Part shown: piece by piece, positions 7,411-17,787 of the stretch | Numbering within the stretch: the first letter of the stretch is position 1 | Layout: every line of letters begins with the position of its first letter | Assembly (NCBI RefSeq): GCF_007751035.1 | Contig: NZ_CP036433.1 | Location: 8,723,001 to 8,787,000 of the forward strand | Direction of reading: 5' to 3' | From: Lignipirellula cremea | GTDB taxonomy: Bacteria; Planctomycetota; Planctomycetia; Pirellulales; Pirellulaceae | DNA: 64,000 nt | Notes under the pieces: generated by a model | Databases searched by the model: none | What the model saw: the letters and a program-made list of their open reading frames with translations, nothing else | What the model was told of the DNA's origin: nothing | Position numbers and translations under genes: made by a program

Positions 7411-8958
7411 ATGACAAACCTCCCCAACTTGCATTGCGCCCGACGCCGTTCGCGGCGATCCGTACTCGACGGCCTGCCGGCTGCCGTCGGCGCCTGCGCT
7501 AGCACGGCGACCCTGCTGGGCGTGCTGTTCCTGGCCGGCTGCACCGTGCCGCAGATTGGGGCCATTCCGCTGTGCCAGGTGAACTGTGAGTTGACGGAGC
7601 GCACTTCGCACGAGGTTCTCTGCGCCCCGCCCTGCACGTTCGTGCTGCCGCCGGATGTTTCGCTGGAGGACGGCGTCACAGAAGACGAAGCAGTCGCCGT
7701 TGCACTGTCGAATAACTCCACCTTCCAGGCCACGCTGACACAGCTGGGAATGGCCGAAGGCGACCTGATCCAGGCCGGCCTGCTCACCAACCCCAGCTTT
7801 ACCACCTTTATTCCAGTCGGCGTCAAGCAATGGGAATGGACGCTCTATCTGCCGATTGAGGCCTTTGTACTGCGGCCGCAGCGGCTGTCACTGGCGTCGA
7901 ACCAGTATGAAAGCATGGCCCAGCAACTGGTGCAGAACGGGCTCACGCTGGTTCGCGATGTGCGGGTCGCCCATGCCGATCTGGCCGTCGCACTGGCCCA
8001 GTGGGAGCTTTCGCAGGAAGCGGTCAAAACGCGGCAGAACATTGCCGACCTGACCGAAAAACGGCTGGCCCGCGGCGATATCAGCAAGCTCGAAGAAATC
8101 ACGGCCCAGGTCGATGCGCTCAACTCCCAGGCGACCACTGCCTTGCTGGAACAAAGTGTGGTTGTGGCCGAAAGCCGCCTGTCGCAGTTGATGGGCCTGC
8201 CGCTGGACCATGAGCCGCTCTACGCCGATCTGACGCCGCCGACCTCGCTGGGCGAACTGGATGTGCAGGCGTTGACCGAGAACGCTCTGGCCCGACGTCC
8301 TGATATTGCCGCGGCCAACTGGTCCGTATCGGCCGCAACCCACAGGGCCCAACTAGCCCGCTGGCAGTTCCTGCGTCTCGACTTCGTCGCCGACGCCAAC
8401 GGCAGCGGCGAGAAAGGTTTTGAACTGGGCCCCGGGCTGCGGTTCGACATCCCCATTTTCAACCGGAACCAGGGCGGCGTGGTCCGGGCCGACGCGGAAC
8501 TGACCCAGACGATGTACGCCCGCGACGCCGTGAAAGAGCAGGTCATCCAGGAGGTGCGCGCCGCATCGGCCCAGTGGCGGCAGACGCTTCGTCAGCTGGC
8601 CATCCTGGAGAAGCAGGTCGATCCGGCCCTCAAAAAGTCGCTGCAGATTACCCAGAAAGGTTTCACCAGCGGCGGCGCCGACTACCTGCTGGTGCTACAG
8701 GCGACCACCCAGTACTTCGACTCCCGGGCCCGCATCCTGGATCAGAAAGCCAGCCTGCTTCGCGCCCGGGCCGAGCTGGAACGCAGCATCGGCGGCAGTC
8801 TTGCCGCCGCGGCGCCAGGCTCTCCGCAAATGCCGGAGATGCTGCCGCCGCCGGTCCTCATCTCGCCGACTCCCGTCGGGCCCGCCCCCCTGGGCGGCTG
8901 GCCCGATCCGCCGCTGCCGGAAGCCCTAGAAGAGATCGAACCCGACGCGCGCCCCTGA
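7411..8958 (+). CDS. TolC-family outer-membrane efflux lipoprotein
   Basis: The 515-residue product begins with a lipoprotein signal (lipobox LAGC, Cys44) and contains two outer-membrane efflux (OEP) repeats rich in long helices (about 90-275 and 295-470), followed by a Pro-rich tail. This is the CusC/CzcC type of trimeric outer-membrane duct. It is the first gene of an operon with a membrane-fusion protein (87 bases downstream) and an RND pump, so the three should form a tripartite exporter. The first 40 residues before the lipobox are Arg-rich and longer than usual, so the true start could be a little downstream. Confidence 0.88.
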   Translation: MTNLPNLHCARRRSRRSVLDGLPAAVGACASTATLLGVLFLAGCTVPQIGAIPLCQVNCELTERTSHEVLCAPPCTFVLPPDVSLEDGVTEDEAVAVALSNNSTFQATLTQLGMAEGDLIQAGLLTNPSFTTFIPVGVKQWEWTLYLPIEAFVLRPQRLSLASNQYESMAQQLVQNGLTLVRDVRVAHADLAVALAQWELSQEAVKTRQNIADLTEKRLARGDISKLEEITAQVDALNSQATTALLEQSVVVAESRLSQLMGLPLDHEPLYADLTPPTSLGELDVQALTENALARRPDIAAANWSVSAATHRAQLARWQFLRLDFVADANGSGEKGFELGPGLRFDIPIFNRNQGGVVRADAELTQTMYARDAVKEQVIQEVRAASAQWRQTLRQLAILEKQVDPALKKSLQITQKGFTSGGADYLLVLQATTQYFDSRARILDQKASLLRARAELERSIGGSLAAAAPGSPQMPEMLPPPVLISPTPVGPAPLGGWPDPPLPEALEEIEPDARP

Positions 8959-9044
8959 CAGGCTCGCGCAGGATCACAGCAGGTGCACGGAGCGCACGCC
9001 AATCATCCCCCTGACGCTCCCTTTAACACCACGCCTGCGACGCC

Positions 9045-10421
9045 ATGGACAGACGCCCCTTCCCTGCCCGGTTCCTGCCAACAGGATCCCGCGTCCCGCC
9101 GCAACTTTATGCAGTCACGGGTACGTGCCTGCTGCTGTTAATCGGCTGCCAGCCGCCTTCCAAACCGGCGACCAAAGCCGCAGCCGCACCCCCGGCCAAG
9201 GTCGAGAAACTGGCGCAAGAGACCGAGATCGCCCGGATCACGCTCAGCCCCAAAGCAGAACAGCGGCTGGGCATTACGCTGACCTCCTTCGCGATGCAGC
9301 AAGTGCAGCGACGCCGCACGTTCGGCGGCGAAGCGACGATCCCCGGCGGCAGAACGATCATCGTCTCGGCCCCCGTCGCTGGCGCGATCGGTCCGCCTGC
9401 CCAGGGCCAGATTCCTCTGCCGGGTGAGTCCATCCAGGCCGGCCAGGCGGTGCTCTCGCTCGTCCCGCTGCTCACGCCGGAACGCGACGTACCAACGCCT
9501 GCCGAACGGGTGCAAATGGCGAACGCCCGCGCCACGCTGCTCTCGGCCTTGACCGTCGCCAAAGGCGATGTGGCCCGCAGCCAGGCCGAAGTCGACGCGG
9601 CCAAAATCGCTCTGAATCGGGCCGAACAGTTACTGGCCGACCAGGCTGGAACGGCCCGCGCGGTCGACGACGCCCGCGGCCAATGGAACATTGTTACTTC
9701 CTCGCTCACCGCCGCGAAAGAGCGGGAGGAGCAGCTGGACGCCCTGCTGACCGAACTCGATTCGCCAGCCGGCGAAGCAGCCAAGGCGACGCCCTTGACG
9801 CTTCATTCGCCCCAGTCGGGCGTGATCCGCAACCTGGCGGTTTCCCGCGGACAGACCGTGAACGCGGGGGCCCCGTTGTTTGAGGTCCTCGACACCCGGA
9901 CGATCTGGATTCGCGTGCCGCTGTATGTCGACCTGCTGACAGAAGTTGACACCACCGCCGCCGCCCTGGTCAAACCGCTGGGACAACGCGGGCGACGGGC
10001 CGCATTCTCCGCTGCGACGGAAGACGCTGCCGCAGCGACTCTGCCCCCGCAAACCACGGCCGCGCAGCCGATCACGGCGCCGCCCACGGCCGATCCGCTC
10101 AGCGGCACGGCCGATCTGTATTACGAGGCCGACAACGCCTCCCTCCACTTGCGGCCCGGGCAGCGGGTCGGCGTGGAGATCCCGCTGCAGGGCGCCGGCG
10201 AAGCACTCGTCGTTTCCGCCAAAGCGATCCTCTATGACATCTACGGCGGCGCCTGGGTCTATATCAAATCGGGCGAGCATGCCTACCAGCGGGAACGAGT
10301 GCTGATCCGCTATACGGCCGGCGGCCTGGCGGTGCTGGACCAGGGACCGGCTCCCGGCGTAGAAGCGGTCGTCGACGGCGCCGCGGAACTGTACGGCGCC
10401 GAATTTGGAGCCGGCAAATGA
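9045..10421 (+). CDS. RND membrane-fusion lipoprotein (HlyD/CusB type)
   Basis: The 458-residue product has a lipobox LIGC (Cys35) and the usual adaptor layout: beta-barrel and lipoyl-type strands (about 85-150), a helical hairpin (about 155-250), a second lipoyl half (about 258-290, motif [16 protein letters not shown]), then beta-barrel and membrane-proximal domains. It bridges the inner-membrane pump and the TolC-type duct. No His/Met-rich N-terminal metal-chaperone segment of the CusB kind is seen. Its last codons overlap the start of the pump gene (ATGA), showing translational coupling. Confidence 0.88.
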   Translation: MDRRPFPARFLPTGSRVPPQLYAVTGTCLLLLIGCQPPSKPATKAAAAPPAKVEKLAQETEIARITLSPKAEQRLGITLTSFAMQQVQRRRTFGGEATIPGGRTIIVSAPVAGAIGPPAQGQIPLPGESIQAGQAVLSLVPLLTPERDVPTPAERVQMANARATLLSALTVAKGDVARSQAEVDAAKIALNRAEQLLADQAGTARAVDDARGQWNIVTSSLTAAKEREEQLDALLTELDSPAGEAAKATPLTLHSPQSGVIRNLAVSRGQTVNAGAPLFEVLDTRTIWIRVPLYVDLLTEVDTTAAALVKPLGQRGRRAAFSAATEDAAAATLPPQTTAAQPITAPPTADPLSGTADLYYEADNASLHLRPGQRVGVEIPLQGAGEALVVSAKAILYDIYGGAWVYIKSGEHAYQRERVLIRYTAGGLAVLDQGPAPGVEAVVDGAAELYGAEFGAGK

Positions 10422-13400
10422 GTTGGCTCATTGAATCCTCTTTACGCATGCGGGTGATCGTCATCGCGTTGGCGATCGCCCTGATCGTGGTCGGCGTGCG
10501 CACCGCCGACAACATTCCGCTCGACGTGTTCCCCGAGTTCGCGCCGCCCGTCGTCGAGATCCAGACGGAAGCGCCCGGCGTATCGACCGAAGAGGTCGAA
10601 AGCCTGATCACGGTGCCGATTGAGAACAGCCTCAACGGCATCCCGTTTTTGAAAACGGTCCGCTCCAAGTCGGTGCTGGGACTGTCGTCGGTCCGCCTGA
10701 TTTTCGCCGAAGGCTCCGACCTGCTGATTGCCCGGCAACTGGTACAGGAACGGCTGTCGACGATCGTCGCCAATCTGCCCGCGAGCGCCCTGGCGCCGCG
10801 GATTTTGCCGCCGCTATCGTCGCTCAGTCGCTGCCTGAAGATTGGTCTCTGGCAGGAGCGGCCGGACGTTTCCGATATCGACGCCCAACGGGAAATGACG
10901 GTCCTCGCCCGCTGGACGCTGCGTCCGCGATTGATGGCGACCCCGGGCGTGGCGAACGTCGCAATCTGGGGAGAAAAAGACCCGCAGCTGCAGGTGGTGG
11001 TCGATCCTGATCGCCTCCAGGCGAACAACCTCACGCTCGACACCGTGCTGCTGACCGTCCGCGATGCGGTGATGATCGGGGCCGGCGGATTTGTCGATAC
11101 GGCCAACCAGCGGCTGGCGATCCGGCATCTGCCGCCGGTCTATTCGCCGGAGGAGTTGGGCGAGGTGGTGATCGCCTTTCGCGGTGGCGCGCCGCTTCGC
11201 ATTCGCGATGTAGCGGAAGTGATGATCGACCATGCGCCGCCGATCGGCGACGCCATTATTAACAGCCGCCCTGGGCTGTTGCTGATTGTGGAGAAGCAGC
11301 CCTGGGCCAACACGCTGGATGTAACCCGCGGCGTGGAAGCGGCCATGAAGTCGATGGAGCCGGCGCTGGGCGCCACGCATTACGATACGACCATCTTTCG
11401 ACCAGCCACGTTTATTGAACGGTCGATCGCCAACCTGGGCCAGTCGATGCTGATTGGCTGCGTGCTGGTGGTGGTCGTGCTGATCCTGTTCCTGTTTGAC
11501 TGGCGGTCCGCCCTGATCAGTGCGACGGCCATTCCACTGTCGCTGGTCGCCACGGCGATGGTGCTCTACTGGCGCGGCGGCACGATCAACACCATGGTGC
11601 TGGCCGGGCTGGTGATCGCCCTGGGCGAAGTCGTTGACGACGCCATTATCGATGTGGAGAACATCGTCAGGCGGCTGCGCATCAACAGCCAGTCAGAGCA
11701 TCCCCGCAGCGCGTTCGCCGTAGTGCTGTCGGCATCGCTGGAGGTTCGCAGCGCGGTCGTTTACGCCACGCTGATTGTGATCTTTGCGTTCCTGCCGGTC
11801 TTCTTCCTGGAAGGACTCGCCGGCTCCTTTTTCCGGCCGCTGGCAATGGCGTACATCCTGGCGATTCTGGCCTCGCTGCTGGTCGCGCTGACGGTCACGC
11901 CCGCTCTCAGCCTGATGCTCTTGCCGCAGGCCGCATCGCGTCGCCATCGCGATGGGCCGCTGGTCGCCATTCTGAAACGCATGTACCGCGGCGTCCTGCC
12001 AATGCTGCTTCGCCGCCCGCGCATCACGCTGGCTAGCAGCCTGGCGCTGGTTGGCAGCCTGGGGCTGCTTCTGCCGCTGCTGGGCGAAGAGCTGATGCCT
12101 CGCTTCAAGGAGACCGACTTCCTGATGCACTGGGTCGAGAAACCGGGTATCGGCATCGACGCCATGAACCGGATCACGATCCGCGCCAGTGAAGAGCTGA
12201 TGGAAGTCGACGGCGTGCGAAACTTCGGTTCGCACATCGGCCGCGCCGAAGTCGCCGACGAAGTGGTCGGCCCCAACTTTACCGAACTGTGGATCAGCAT
12301 CGACGAGTCGGCCGATTACGACGCCACGGTCGCCGAAGTGCAAGAGATCGTCGACGGCTACCCGGGCCTGTACCGCGACCTGTTGACCTACCTGACCGAA
12401 CGGATCAAGGAGGTGCTCAGCGGGACGAGCGCCTCGATCGTGGTTCGCACCTATGGCCCCAACCTGGAGCAGCTCCGGGCGACCGCCCAGGAGATCGCCG
12501 GCGCCATGAAAAACGTCAAGGGCGTCACCACGCTGAAGGTCGAACCGCAAGTGCTGACGCCGCAGATCGCCGTGAAAATGCGGCCCGAGGCCGCCTCCCG
12601 GTTCGGCCTGACATCTGGCGCCCTGATGCGAGCCGTGACCACACTGGTCAATGGCTCGCGTGTGGGCGAGATTTACGAAGACCAGAAGATTTACGGCGTG
12701 GTTGTGCGCGGCGAGAATCGACTGCATCCCGACGTAGCTTCGCTGTCGGATCTGATGATCGACACCCCTTCCGGCGCCCAGGTTCCGCTGCGGGATGTGG
12801 CCGACATCGCCGTGGTTCCCGCACCGAATGTGATCCAGCGGGAAGGGGCCTCTCGCCGGATCGACGTCACTTGTAATGTGGCCGGTCGCGATCTGGGAAG
12901 CGTCGCCCGGGATATTGAAAAAGCGGTGCTGGCCGACGTCCACTTTGGCGAAGGCTACCATCCCGAGTTCCTCGGCGAGTACGCGGAAGCGCAAGCCTCG
13001 CGGCAGCGAATGATGCTGCTGTCGGTGATCGCCGTGATCGCCATTCTGCTGATCCTGTATGTCGATTTCCAGTCCTGGCGCCTGGTGCTGATCATGGCGC
13101 TGATGTTGCCGCTGTCGCTACTGGGCGGGGTGGTCGGCGCGCTGGCGGTGGGCGGCGTGATCTCGCTGGGCTCGCTGGTCGGCTTCGTGACCGTGCTGGG
13201 CATCGCCGCCCGGAACGCCATTATGCTGGTCAGCCATTACCGGCACCTGGAGCAGGAAGAAGGACTGCCGTTCGACCTGGAACTGATCCTGCGCGGGGCC
13301 GAAGAACGCCTGGCCCCCATTCTGATGACGGCCCTGACGACCGGCCTGGCGCTTGCGCCTTTAGTGCTGACCGGCAACGTGCCTGGTCAAGAGATCGAAT

Positions 13401-13525
13401 ACCCCATGGCCTGCGTGATCCTGGGCGGCATCGTCACGTCCACATTCCTCAACCTGTTCGTCCTGCCGATCGAGTTCTACCTGTTCGGCCAGCTCCCTCC
13501 GGGATCGCGGGCGGAGAAGGAATAA
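10418..13525 (+). CDS. RND heavy-metal-efflux-type permease (CusA/CzcA family)
   Basis: The 1,035-residue inner-membrane pump has the standard RND layout: TM1 (about 10-28), a large periplasmic loop, TM2-6 (about 340-500), TM7 (about 530-555), a second periplasmic loop and TM8-12 (about 865-1025). The TM4 region carries the [13 protein letters not shown] motif (about 405-420), the proton-relay element of the HME subfamily. Length and opening ([16 protein letters not shown]) match CusA/CzcA proteins. The metal exported cannot be told from the sequence. The start overlaps the upstream gene by 4 bases. A hairpin terminator follows about 45 bases after the stop. Confidence 0.9.
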   Translation: MSWLIESSLRMRVIVIALAIALIVVGVRTADNIPLDVFPEFAPPVVEIQTEAPGVSTEEVESLITVPIENSLNGIPFLKTVRSKSVLGLSSVRLIFAEGSDLLIARQLVQERLSTIVANLPASALAPRILPPLSSLSRCLKIGLWQERPDVSDIDAQREMTVLARWTLRPRLMATPGVANVAIWGEKDPQLQVVVDPDRLQANNLTLDTVLLTVRDAVMIGAGGFVDTANQRLAIRHLPPVYSPEELGEVVIAFRGGAPLRIRDVAEVMIDHAPPIGDAIINSRPGLLLIVEKQPWANTLDVTRGVEAAMKSMEPALGATHYDTTIFRPATFIERSIANLGQSMLIGCVLVVVVLILFLFDWRSALISATAIPLSLVATAMVLYWRGGTINTMVLAGLVIALGEVVDDAIIDVENIVRRLRINSQSEHPRSAFAVVLSASLEVRSAVVYATLIVIFAFLPVFFLEGLAGSFFRPLAMAYILAILASLLVALTVTPALSLMLLPQAASRRHRDGPLVAILKRMYRGVLPMLLRRPRITLASSLALVGSLGLLLPLLGEELMPRFKETDFLMHWVEKPGIGIDAMNRITIRASEELMEVDGVRNFGSHIGRAEVADEVVGPNFTELWISIDESADYDATVAEVQEIVDGYPGLYRDLLTYLTERIKEVLSGTSASIVVRTYGPNLEQLRATAQEIAGAMKNVKGVTTLKVEPQVLTPQIAVKMRPEAASRFGLTSGALMRAVTTLVNGSRVGEIYEDQKIYGVVVRGENRLHPDVASLSDLMIDTPSGAQVPLRDVADIAVVPAPNVIQREGASRRIDVTCNVAGRDLGSVARDIEKAVLADVHFGEGYHPEFLGEYAEAQASRQRMMLLSVIAVIAILLILYVDFQSWRLVLIMALMLPLSLLGGVVGALAVGGVISLGSLVGFVTVLGIAARNAIMLVSHYRHLEQEEGLPFDLELILRGAEERLAPILMTALTTGLALAPLVLTGNVPGQEIEYPMACVILGGIVTSTFLNLFVLPIEFYLFGQLPPGSRAEKE

Positions 13526-13528
13526 GGC

Positions 13529-13717
13529 AACGGGGAAAGAGAAGCAACGCGGAGAAAGAAGCAGAAGAGTGGCAGGCAAAGCCTGCCAGCTGCGATGATT
13601 TTGTTTTTTGAAAAAGCGAAGTAGAAATCGGCCTCGGATCGCCCAGCCGTTGCCCGCCGACAACTCTCCTTCTCTCTCTTTTCCTCTGCGTTTCTCTGCG
13701 ATCTGCGCGGTGCATCC
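13529..13717. repeat. Inverted pair of a purine-rich interspersed repeat flanking a hairpin
   Basis: The left arm (13529-13569, GGGGAAAGAGAAGCAACGCGG...) and right arm (13664-13717, reverse complement containing ACCGCGCAGATCGCAGAGAA) belong to the same degenerate family. Similar arms occur at 46250-46459 and 34861-34890. It lies between convergent genes. Confidence 0.5.
13570..13588. terminator. Hairpin terminator between convergent RND and MscS genes
   Basis: An 8-bp perfect stem (TGGCAGGC, loop AAA, GCCTGCCA at 13570-13588), with an outer GCAG/CTGC pairing, is followed on the plus strand by ATTTTGTTTTTTG. It probably ends the efflux operon. Confidence 0.6.
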
Positions 13718-13746
13718 TTCTTCGCTTTCCGGTAAACCCCGCCGGC

Positions 13747-16164
13747 CTACGCCGCTTCATTTTCCGACTGGTCCCGGCCGGGTTCTTCGTTCTCGGCGGG
13801 GACGAACTGCACGGCGATCGGGCGGGTCGTGTCCAGATGGATGTCGCGTTGCGGGAAGGCGATGCTGATCTCGGCTTCGCGGAACAAATGATCGATCTGA
13901 AAACGGAGGTCGCTTTCGATCCGCTTCTGCTCCGTGACGGATCGCACTTTGACCCAGAAATGCAGCTCAAAGTTCAACGCGTTGTCGCCGAACTCGGCAA
14001 ACCAGACAAACGGCTCCGGCTGTTTCAGCACGCGCCCGTGCTCGGTGGCCGCATGCTTCAGCAGGCGGGTCGCTTCCCGGGTCGACGAACCATAAGCGAT
14101 GCCGATATTCACCTGCGTGCGCAGCTTGTCGTCGCCGCGGGTCAGGTTCACCACATTGCTTTCCAGGAACGTGCTGTTGGGAACGATGATCTCCATATTC
14201 CGCCCGGTCCGGATCCGCGTGCTGCGGGCGCCGATCTGTTCAACATTGCCGTACAGGTCGTCAATCTGGATCAGGTCGCCCACCTTGATGGGGCGTTCGG
14301 CCAGCAGGATCAAACCGCTGATGAAGTTGTTGAGAATGTTCTGGCTGCCAAAACCGACGCCGATGGCGATGGCGCCGCCGAGGAAGGCGAACATGGTCAG
14401 CGGCACGTTGACAAACTTCAAAGCAGTCAGCGTGAAGCCGACCAGCAGCACATAAAACGACAGCGACTGCAGGGCCGCCACGCCCGATTCGTTCATGCGG
14501 AAACGCCGATGCTGCAGCCGTTTCCCCAGCGAGCGGCTGAGCAGACGGGCCAGGGCGAAACCGCACAGAATCAGGAACATGCCGACCAGCACCTTGCCGA
14601 CCGTCAACGGATGATCGTCGACGGTGGTGAGTTCCGTGTTCCAGATTTTCTCGGCGTAAAAGTAAAAGTTCTCAGACCAGTCGGCTAACGTCCAGGTGTT
14701 GACGTCGCCTTCGATCTCGGAGATGAGTTTCTCCGTCAGGCGACGGCTGGATTCGATGCTGACAATGTTGGCGTCGTACACCTGGATAATGCGGCCCAGG
14801 GTATCGCGCTGATCTTCGATCCAGCGGCGGGCCTTGTCGATGTCGGCCGACTGCAGCAGCTTGTCGCGGCCAGCCATATCCTGCCGCAACTCGTCGATCC
14901 GCATTTGATCTATTCGCTTCTCCCGTTCGAGCTGGTCCAGTCGGGCGCGGGCCTCTTCGCTCCAGGTAATGAGCTCTTCGGTTTTGGCGGTCCGGCGAAT
15001 CACGTGGAACCGCCGCTGCCACAGTTCGCGGTTGACGCCCCGGCGTTGCAGTCGCACGTTCAGCAACGAAACCATCGTATGGAACCGCTGTCGGGCCAGC
15101 TGTTTGGCTTCGACCTGCTGCACCAGTTCGACACTTTTTTCGGTAGCCGAATCCAGCTGGCTGCGGGCCCGCGTCCATTCACTTTCCGCGTACTTCAGGT
15201 TGGACTCCGCCCGGCGAAGTTCGTTGCGCAAGTCTTCTTCGTGTTTGTCGATCTCGATCATCTGCTCCTGCAGATCGCGATCCGAGAACACGCTGGCTTT
15301 GGAAAACCAGACGACCTTCGCCTGCAGCAAGTCGACCTGCGCTGTGTGCAGCTTCTGGGCCAGCTCCTGGTTGGCCTGTTCCTGTTTGGCCTGGGCCAGA
15401 CTTTCCGTGGCGATGCGGACTTCGAGCTCGGCAAACTTTAACTCGTTGGCAAGCTCGGTTTTCTTCTCTTCGTCGGTGTTCGCCTCGGCCGCTTCCCGTG
15501 CGAGTCGATACGCCTGCTGCCGGGTTTCCAGCGTCTGCTTCGCCCGGGTGATCTCTGCGTCGGCTCCGTCGGCGACGGACTCGACTGTTTCGGTCCGCGC
15601 CTGGCGGGCGGCCAGCTCATCGCGCGAGTGGTCAAGCATCAGGAAAGAGTACGGCGGCTGTTCCGGCGGCCCCTGGACTCGAACCGCTTCCACCTGCGCG
15701 GTCAGGTCTTCCAGCCGCATCTTCAGATCCTGATGTTCCTTTTTGGCGACCCCCTGCTGGGCGACGACGACTTCGAGCTGTTTCAGCAGCTCGACTTCGC
15801 GCTGCAAGGGTTCCGGCGCCGCGACGACCTCTTCATCGGAAGTTTCTTTGGCGGTTTCCGCGGCCGTCTCTTTCGCCGTTTCCAGCGTGCGCTGCGCGAC
15901 ACGCAGTTCTTCGGAAACTTCCTCGCGTTTGGACTGGGCCGCTTCGGTTTCCGCGGCCGCGGCGGCTGCCTCGACTGCTGCGGCGGTCTCCTCCGCAGCG
16001 GCTTCTGTTTCCGCGTCGGCCAGCGGGGGTGCGACGGGCTCGACGACCGCGGGAGACGCGACCACTTCGCCTTGCGCGGAATTCAACACGGGCGGTTGCG
16101 CCTGCAGCCAGGCGGCGACCAGCAACAAGGCGAGGCCTGAGAATAAGGGAAGCCCGTTTCGCAT
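13747..16164 (-). CDS. MscS-family mechanosensitive channel with large periplasmic coiled coil
   Basis: The 805-residue product has a signal peptide, an Ala/Glu-rich linker, about 400 residues of charged coiled coil (about 60-480), several membrane helices (about 530-650) and a C-terminal MscS domain with the pore-lining/beta motif GVGFGSQNILNNFISG, followed by ERPIKVGDLI and the beta and alpha/beta vestibule domains. This is the MscK/KefA type, a stretch-gated channel that releases solutes on osmotic downshock. The start at 16164 is preferred over 16182 because AAGGA precedes it at the right distance. The gene is monocistronic. Confidence 0.88.
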   Translation of the reverse strand: MRNGLPLFSGLALLLVAAWLQAQPPVLNSAQGEVVASPAVVEPVAPPLADAETEAAAEETAAAVEAAAAAAETEAAQSKREEVSEELRVAQRTLETAKETAAETAKETSDEEVVAAPEPLQREVELLKQLEVVVAQQGVAKKEHQDLKMRLEDLTAQVEAVRVQGPPEQPPYSFLMLDHSRDELAARQARTETVESVADGADAEITRAKQTLETRQQAYRLAREAAEANTDEEKKTELANELKFAELEVRIATESLAQAKQEQANQELAQKLHTAQVDLLQAKVVWFSKASVFSDRDLQEQMIEIDKHEEDLRNELRRAESNLKYAESEWTRARSQLDSATEKSVELVQQVEAKQLARQRFHTMVSLLNVRLQRRGVNRELWQRRFHVIRRTAKTEELITWSEEARARLDQLEREKRIDQMRIDELRQDMAGRDKLLQSADIDKARRWIEDQRDTLGRIIQVYDANIVSIESSRRLTEKLISEIEGDVNTWTLADWSENFYFYAEKIWNTELTTVDDHPLTVGKVLVGMFLILCGFALARLLSRSLGKRLQHRRFRMNESGVAALQSLSFYVLLVGFTLTALKFVNVPLTMFAFLGGAIAIGVGFGSQNILNNFISGLILLAERPIKVGDLIQIDDLYGNVEQIGARSTRIRTGRNMEIIVPNSTFLESNVVNLTRGDDKLRTQVNIGIAYGSSTREATRLLKHAATEHGRVLKQPEPFVWFAEFGDNALNFELHFWVKVRSVTEQKRIESDLRFQIDHLFREAEISIAFPQRDIHLDTTRPIAVQFVPAENEEPGRDQSENEAA

Positions 16165-16668
16165 CACGTTCCTTGCTTTCATTCAGGACAGATGTGTTAC
16201 GTGCAATCCCTGCGGCGGGACTCCCTTGGCAAAGGGAAAGCCAGCGGCGCCAGCCGGATTGCTCTGCAGAAAATGGGTTCCCGTCGCTTCGCCCGAGCAG
16301 ACGGGCTGGGAACACTAGCAAACGGGCTGTACGCCAGCAAGATCGCTCTGGCGGGAAAAGCGGACTGCCTGACCAGGCAAACTCTTCTCCCCTGCCCTCT
16401 CATGAAAAAGTTCCACAGCGATGGCGGACCGAAGGAGTGGGGTTCAGGGCCCCGGCAGCACTCCAGACACAGCACGTGAAAACACGCAAGTCGTTTTGCA
16501 AAAGGACTTTACAAAAAACCCTAAAAAATGCGGCAGTTTTCTGTCCGGAACACCGTCCCTTGGGGGATGTACTGGCGCCGACATGGCAGCAAAACGATGG
16601 GTAACAAATTCCAGGCAATTTCGCCTGACATCCCAGACAAACAACGGCCGCCTACCAGGAGTGAAACT
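16165..16668. other. Divergent intergenic region, no gene seen
   Basis: It holds the promoters of the MscS gene and the small secreted-protein gene. An A-rich stretch at 16500-16530 is the likeliest promoter area for the latter. No operator or RNA structure was recognised. Confidence 0.4.
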
Positions 16669-17028
16669 ATGAACCGCCTGCTCAACTCTTCGATCGCTCT
16701 GACCGCTGGCCTGATGATTTGCCTGTTCGCCCAGAACGCCTCGGCCCAGATGCCCACGATCGAACGGGTGTATGCGGTGCAGATCCAGGCGACTTCGACG
16801 GAAACCGACGCCTGGCGAACGATTGGCGTCTACAAGAGCCGCACCCAGGCAGAAGCCGATGTGGCGACCTCCCGCATCGGCGGACGTTTCGGAAAGGTCC
16901 GCATTGTGCCGCAACTGCGGGCCGAAGCGGATGCCGACGCCGCTCCGGCGACCGGGAAAGCGCAAAACGGATCCGCGGCGCCGGTCAACGCGGGCAGCTC
17001 CCTGTCGGTCCGCTCGTTTCGCCTTTAA
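16669..17028 (+). CDS. Small secreted protein, distantly SPOR-like
   Basis: The 119-residue product has a clear signal peptide (cleavage after NASA) and a single small domain of about 60 residues with the pattern YAVQIQATST...WRTIGVYKSRTQAEAD, loosely like SPOR (septal peptidoglycan-binding) repeats with alternating strands and helices, followed by an Ala/Ser-rich tail. The family link is a guess. The ATG at 16669 is preceded by AGGAG at ideal distance and is clearly better than the upstream in-frame ATG. A terminator follows 33 bases after the stop. Confidence 0.7.
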   Translation: MNRLLNSSIALTAGLMICLFAQNASAQMPTIERVYAVQIQATSTETDAWRTIGVYKSRTQAEADVATSRIGGRFGKVRIVPQLRAEADADAAPATGKAQNGSAAPVNAGSSLSVRSFRL

Positions 17029-17060
17029 GACTCCGGCCGCGAGAGCAGCCAGTCCATAAA

Positions 17061-17089
17061 AAAACGCGGCCGTTTTCAGGTCGCGTTTT
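17061..17089. terminator. Bidirectional hairpin terminator
   Basis: An 8-bp perfect inverted repeat AAAACGCG (17061-17068) / CGCGTTTT (17082-17089) with a 13-base loop lies between two convergent small genes. The A and T runs on both flanks allow it to work in both directions. Confidence 0.7.
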
Positions 17090-17141
17090 CTATTTCTTGC
17101 GGGAAAACCCGCTTCTGGGCGACAACCCGCACCAGGCGTGC

Positions 17142-17357
17142 TTAGGCGCAATCGCACCGCTGCAGGAGCTCTTCGGCCCGTTTCATCAGGGCCAGCCCGG
17201 AGTCGCTGGGCGGCGAGTCGCCGTTTTCTGCATCAAAGGAGTCAAACTTTGCGTGACAGTGTTTGCACGCAACTTTCTTACCGAGGTAGGCTACCGGAAC
17301 ATTCAAGCTCCGGCTACAGGTAGGACAGATGAGACGAAAGTAGACACGAACGGACAC
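17142..17357 (-). CDS. Small zinc-ribbon protein
   Basis: The 71-residue product has two CxxC knuckles (Cys11/Cys14 in CPTC and Cys31/Cys34 in CKHC) separated by a hydrophobic strand pair, the typical zinc ribbon of small planctomycete proteins related to MJ0042-type fingers. The remaining 30 residues are acidic then helical, ending CDCA. The role is unknown; a nucleic-acid or protein-binding function is usual for the fold. It converges on the small secreted-protein gene across a shared terminator. Confidence 0.75.
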   Translation of the reverse strand: MSVRVYFRLICPTCSRSLNVPVAYLGKKVACKHCHAKFDSFDAENGDSPPSDSGLALMKRAEELLQRCDCA

Positions 17358-17787
17358 GTCGGGGCTCCTTCGCTAGGATCAATACTTGAAACGGCCCTCC
17401 GCCCCGGCAAACACACCGGAACAACATGCGGCCATTCAAACCCTTGATCCAAGACACTTGAGGAAAGAACTAACCTTCGCCAGAGACAAGAGCGAAACGC
17501 CTATCGCCTGCGAGAGCGAATGAAGCCGATAAGCTCCATTTTGCTACCCGACCGGTTCAGGGTCAAGTAATATGTCAGTGGTAACCGCCGGTTCTGTGCA
17601 TTGTCAATCAGCTAATTTCCTACCCCCGCTCGAAACTCCTAAAAACGCGTGACATCCCAAGATTATGCGGAATATACCGCGCAAAAACTTGCGGATTTTC
17701 CCGTAAAAAATGGGCGATGCTAGCATTCTGCTCCGCCTGACTGGCCTCGGAGCGGGGAATGGACCGACCGTTTGCCGCCCGCTCGAT
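17358..17787. other. AT-richer intergenic region, no gene seen
   Basis: It lies between two minus-strand genes. It contains short palindromes (GCGG-AATATA-CCGC near 17675 and ATGCTAGCAT near 17718), one or both of which may end the methyltransferase transcript, but neither has a convincing T run. Confidence 0.35.

Noticed and set aside
11693-12994. Minus-strand open frame of 433 codons inside the RND gene
   Set aside because: A shadow of a well-conserved RND permease; composition is His/Gln/Arg-rich without motifs.
17673-17725. GCGG-AATATA-CCGC and ATGCTAGCAT palindromes as regulator sites
   Set aside because: They are isolated, do not recur near other genes in the window, and lie downstream of a gene rather than in an obvious promoter.
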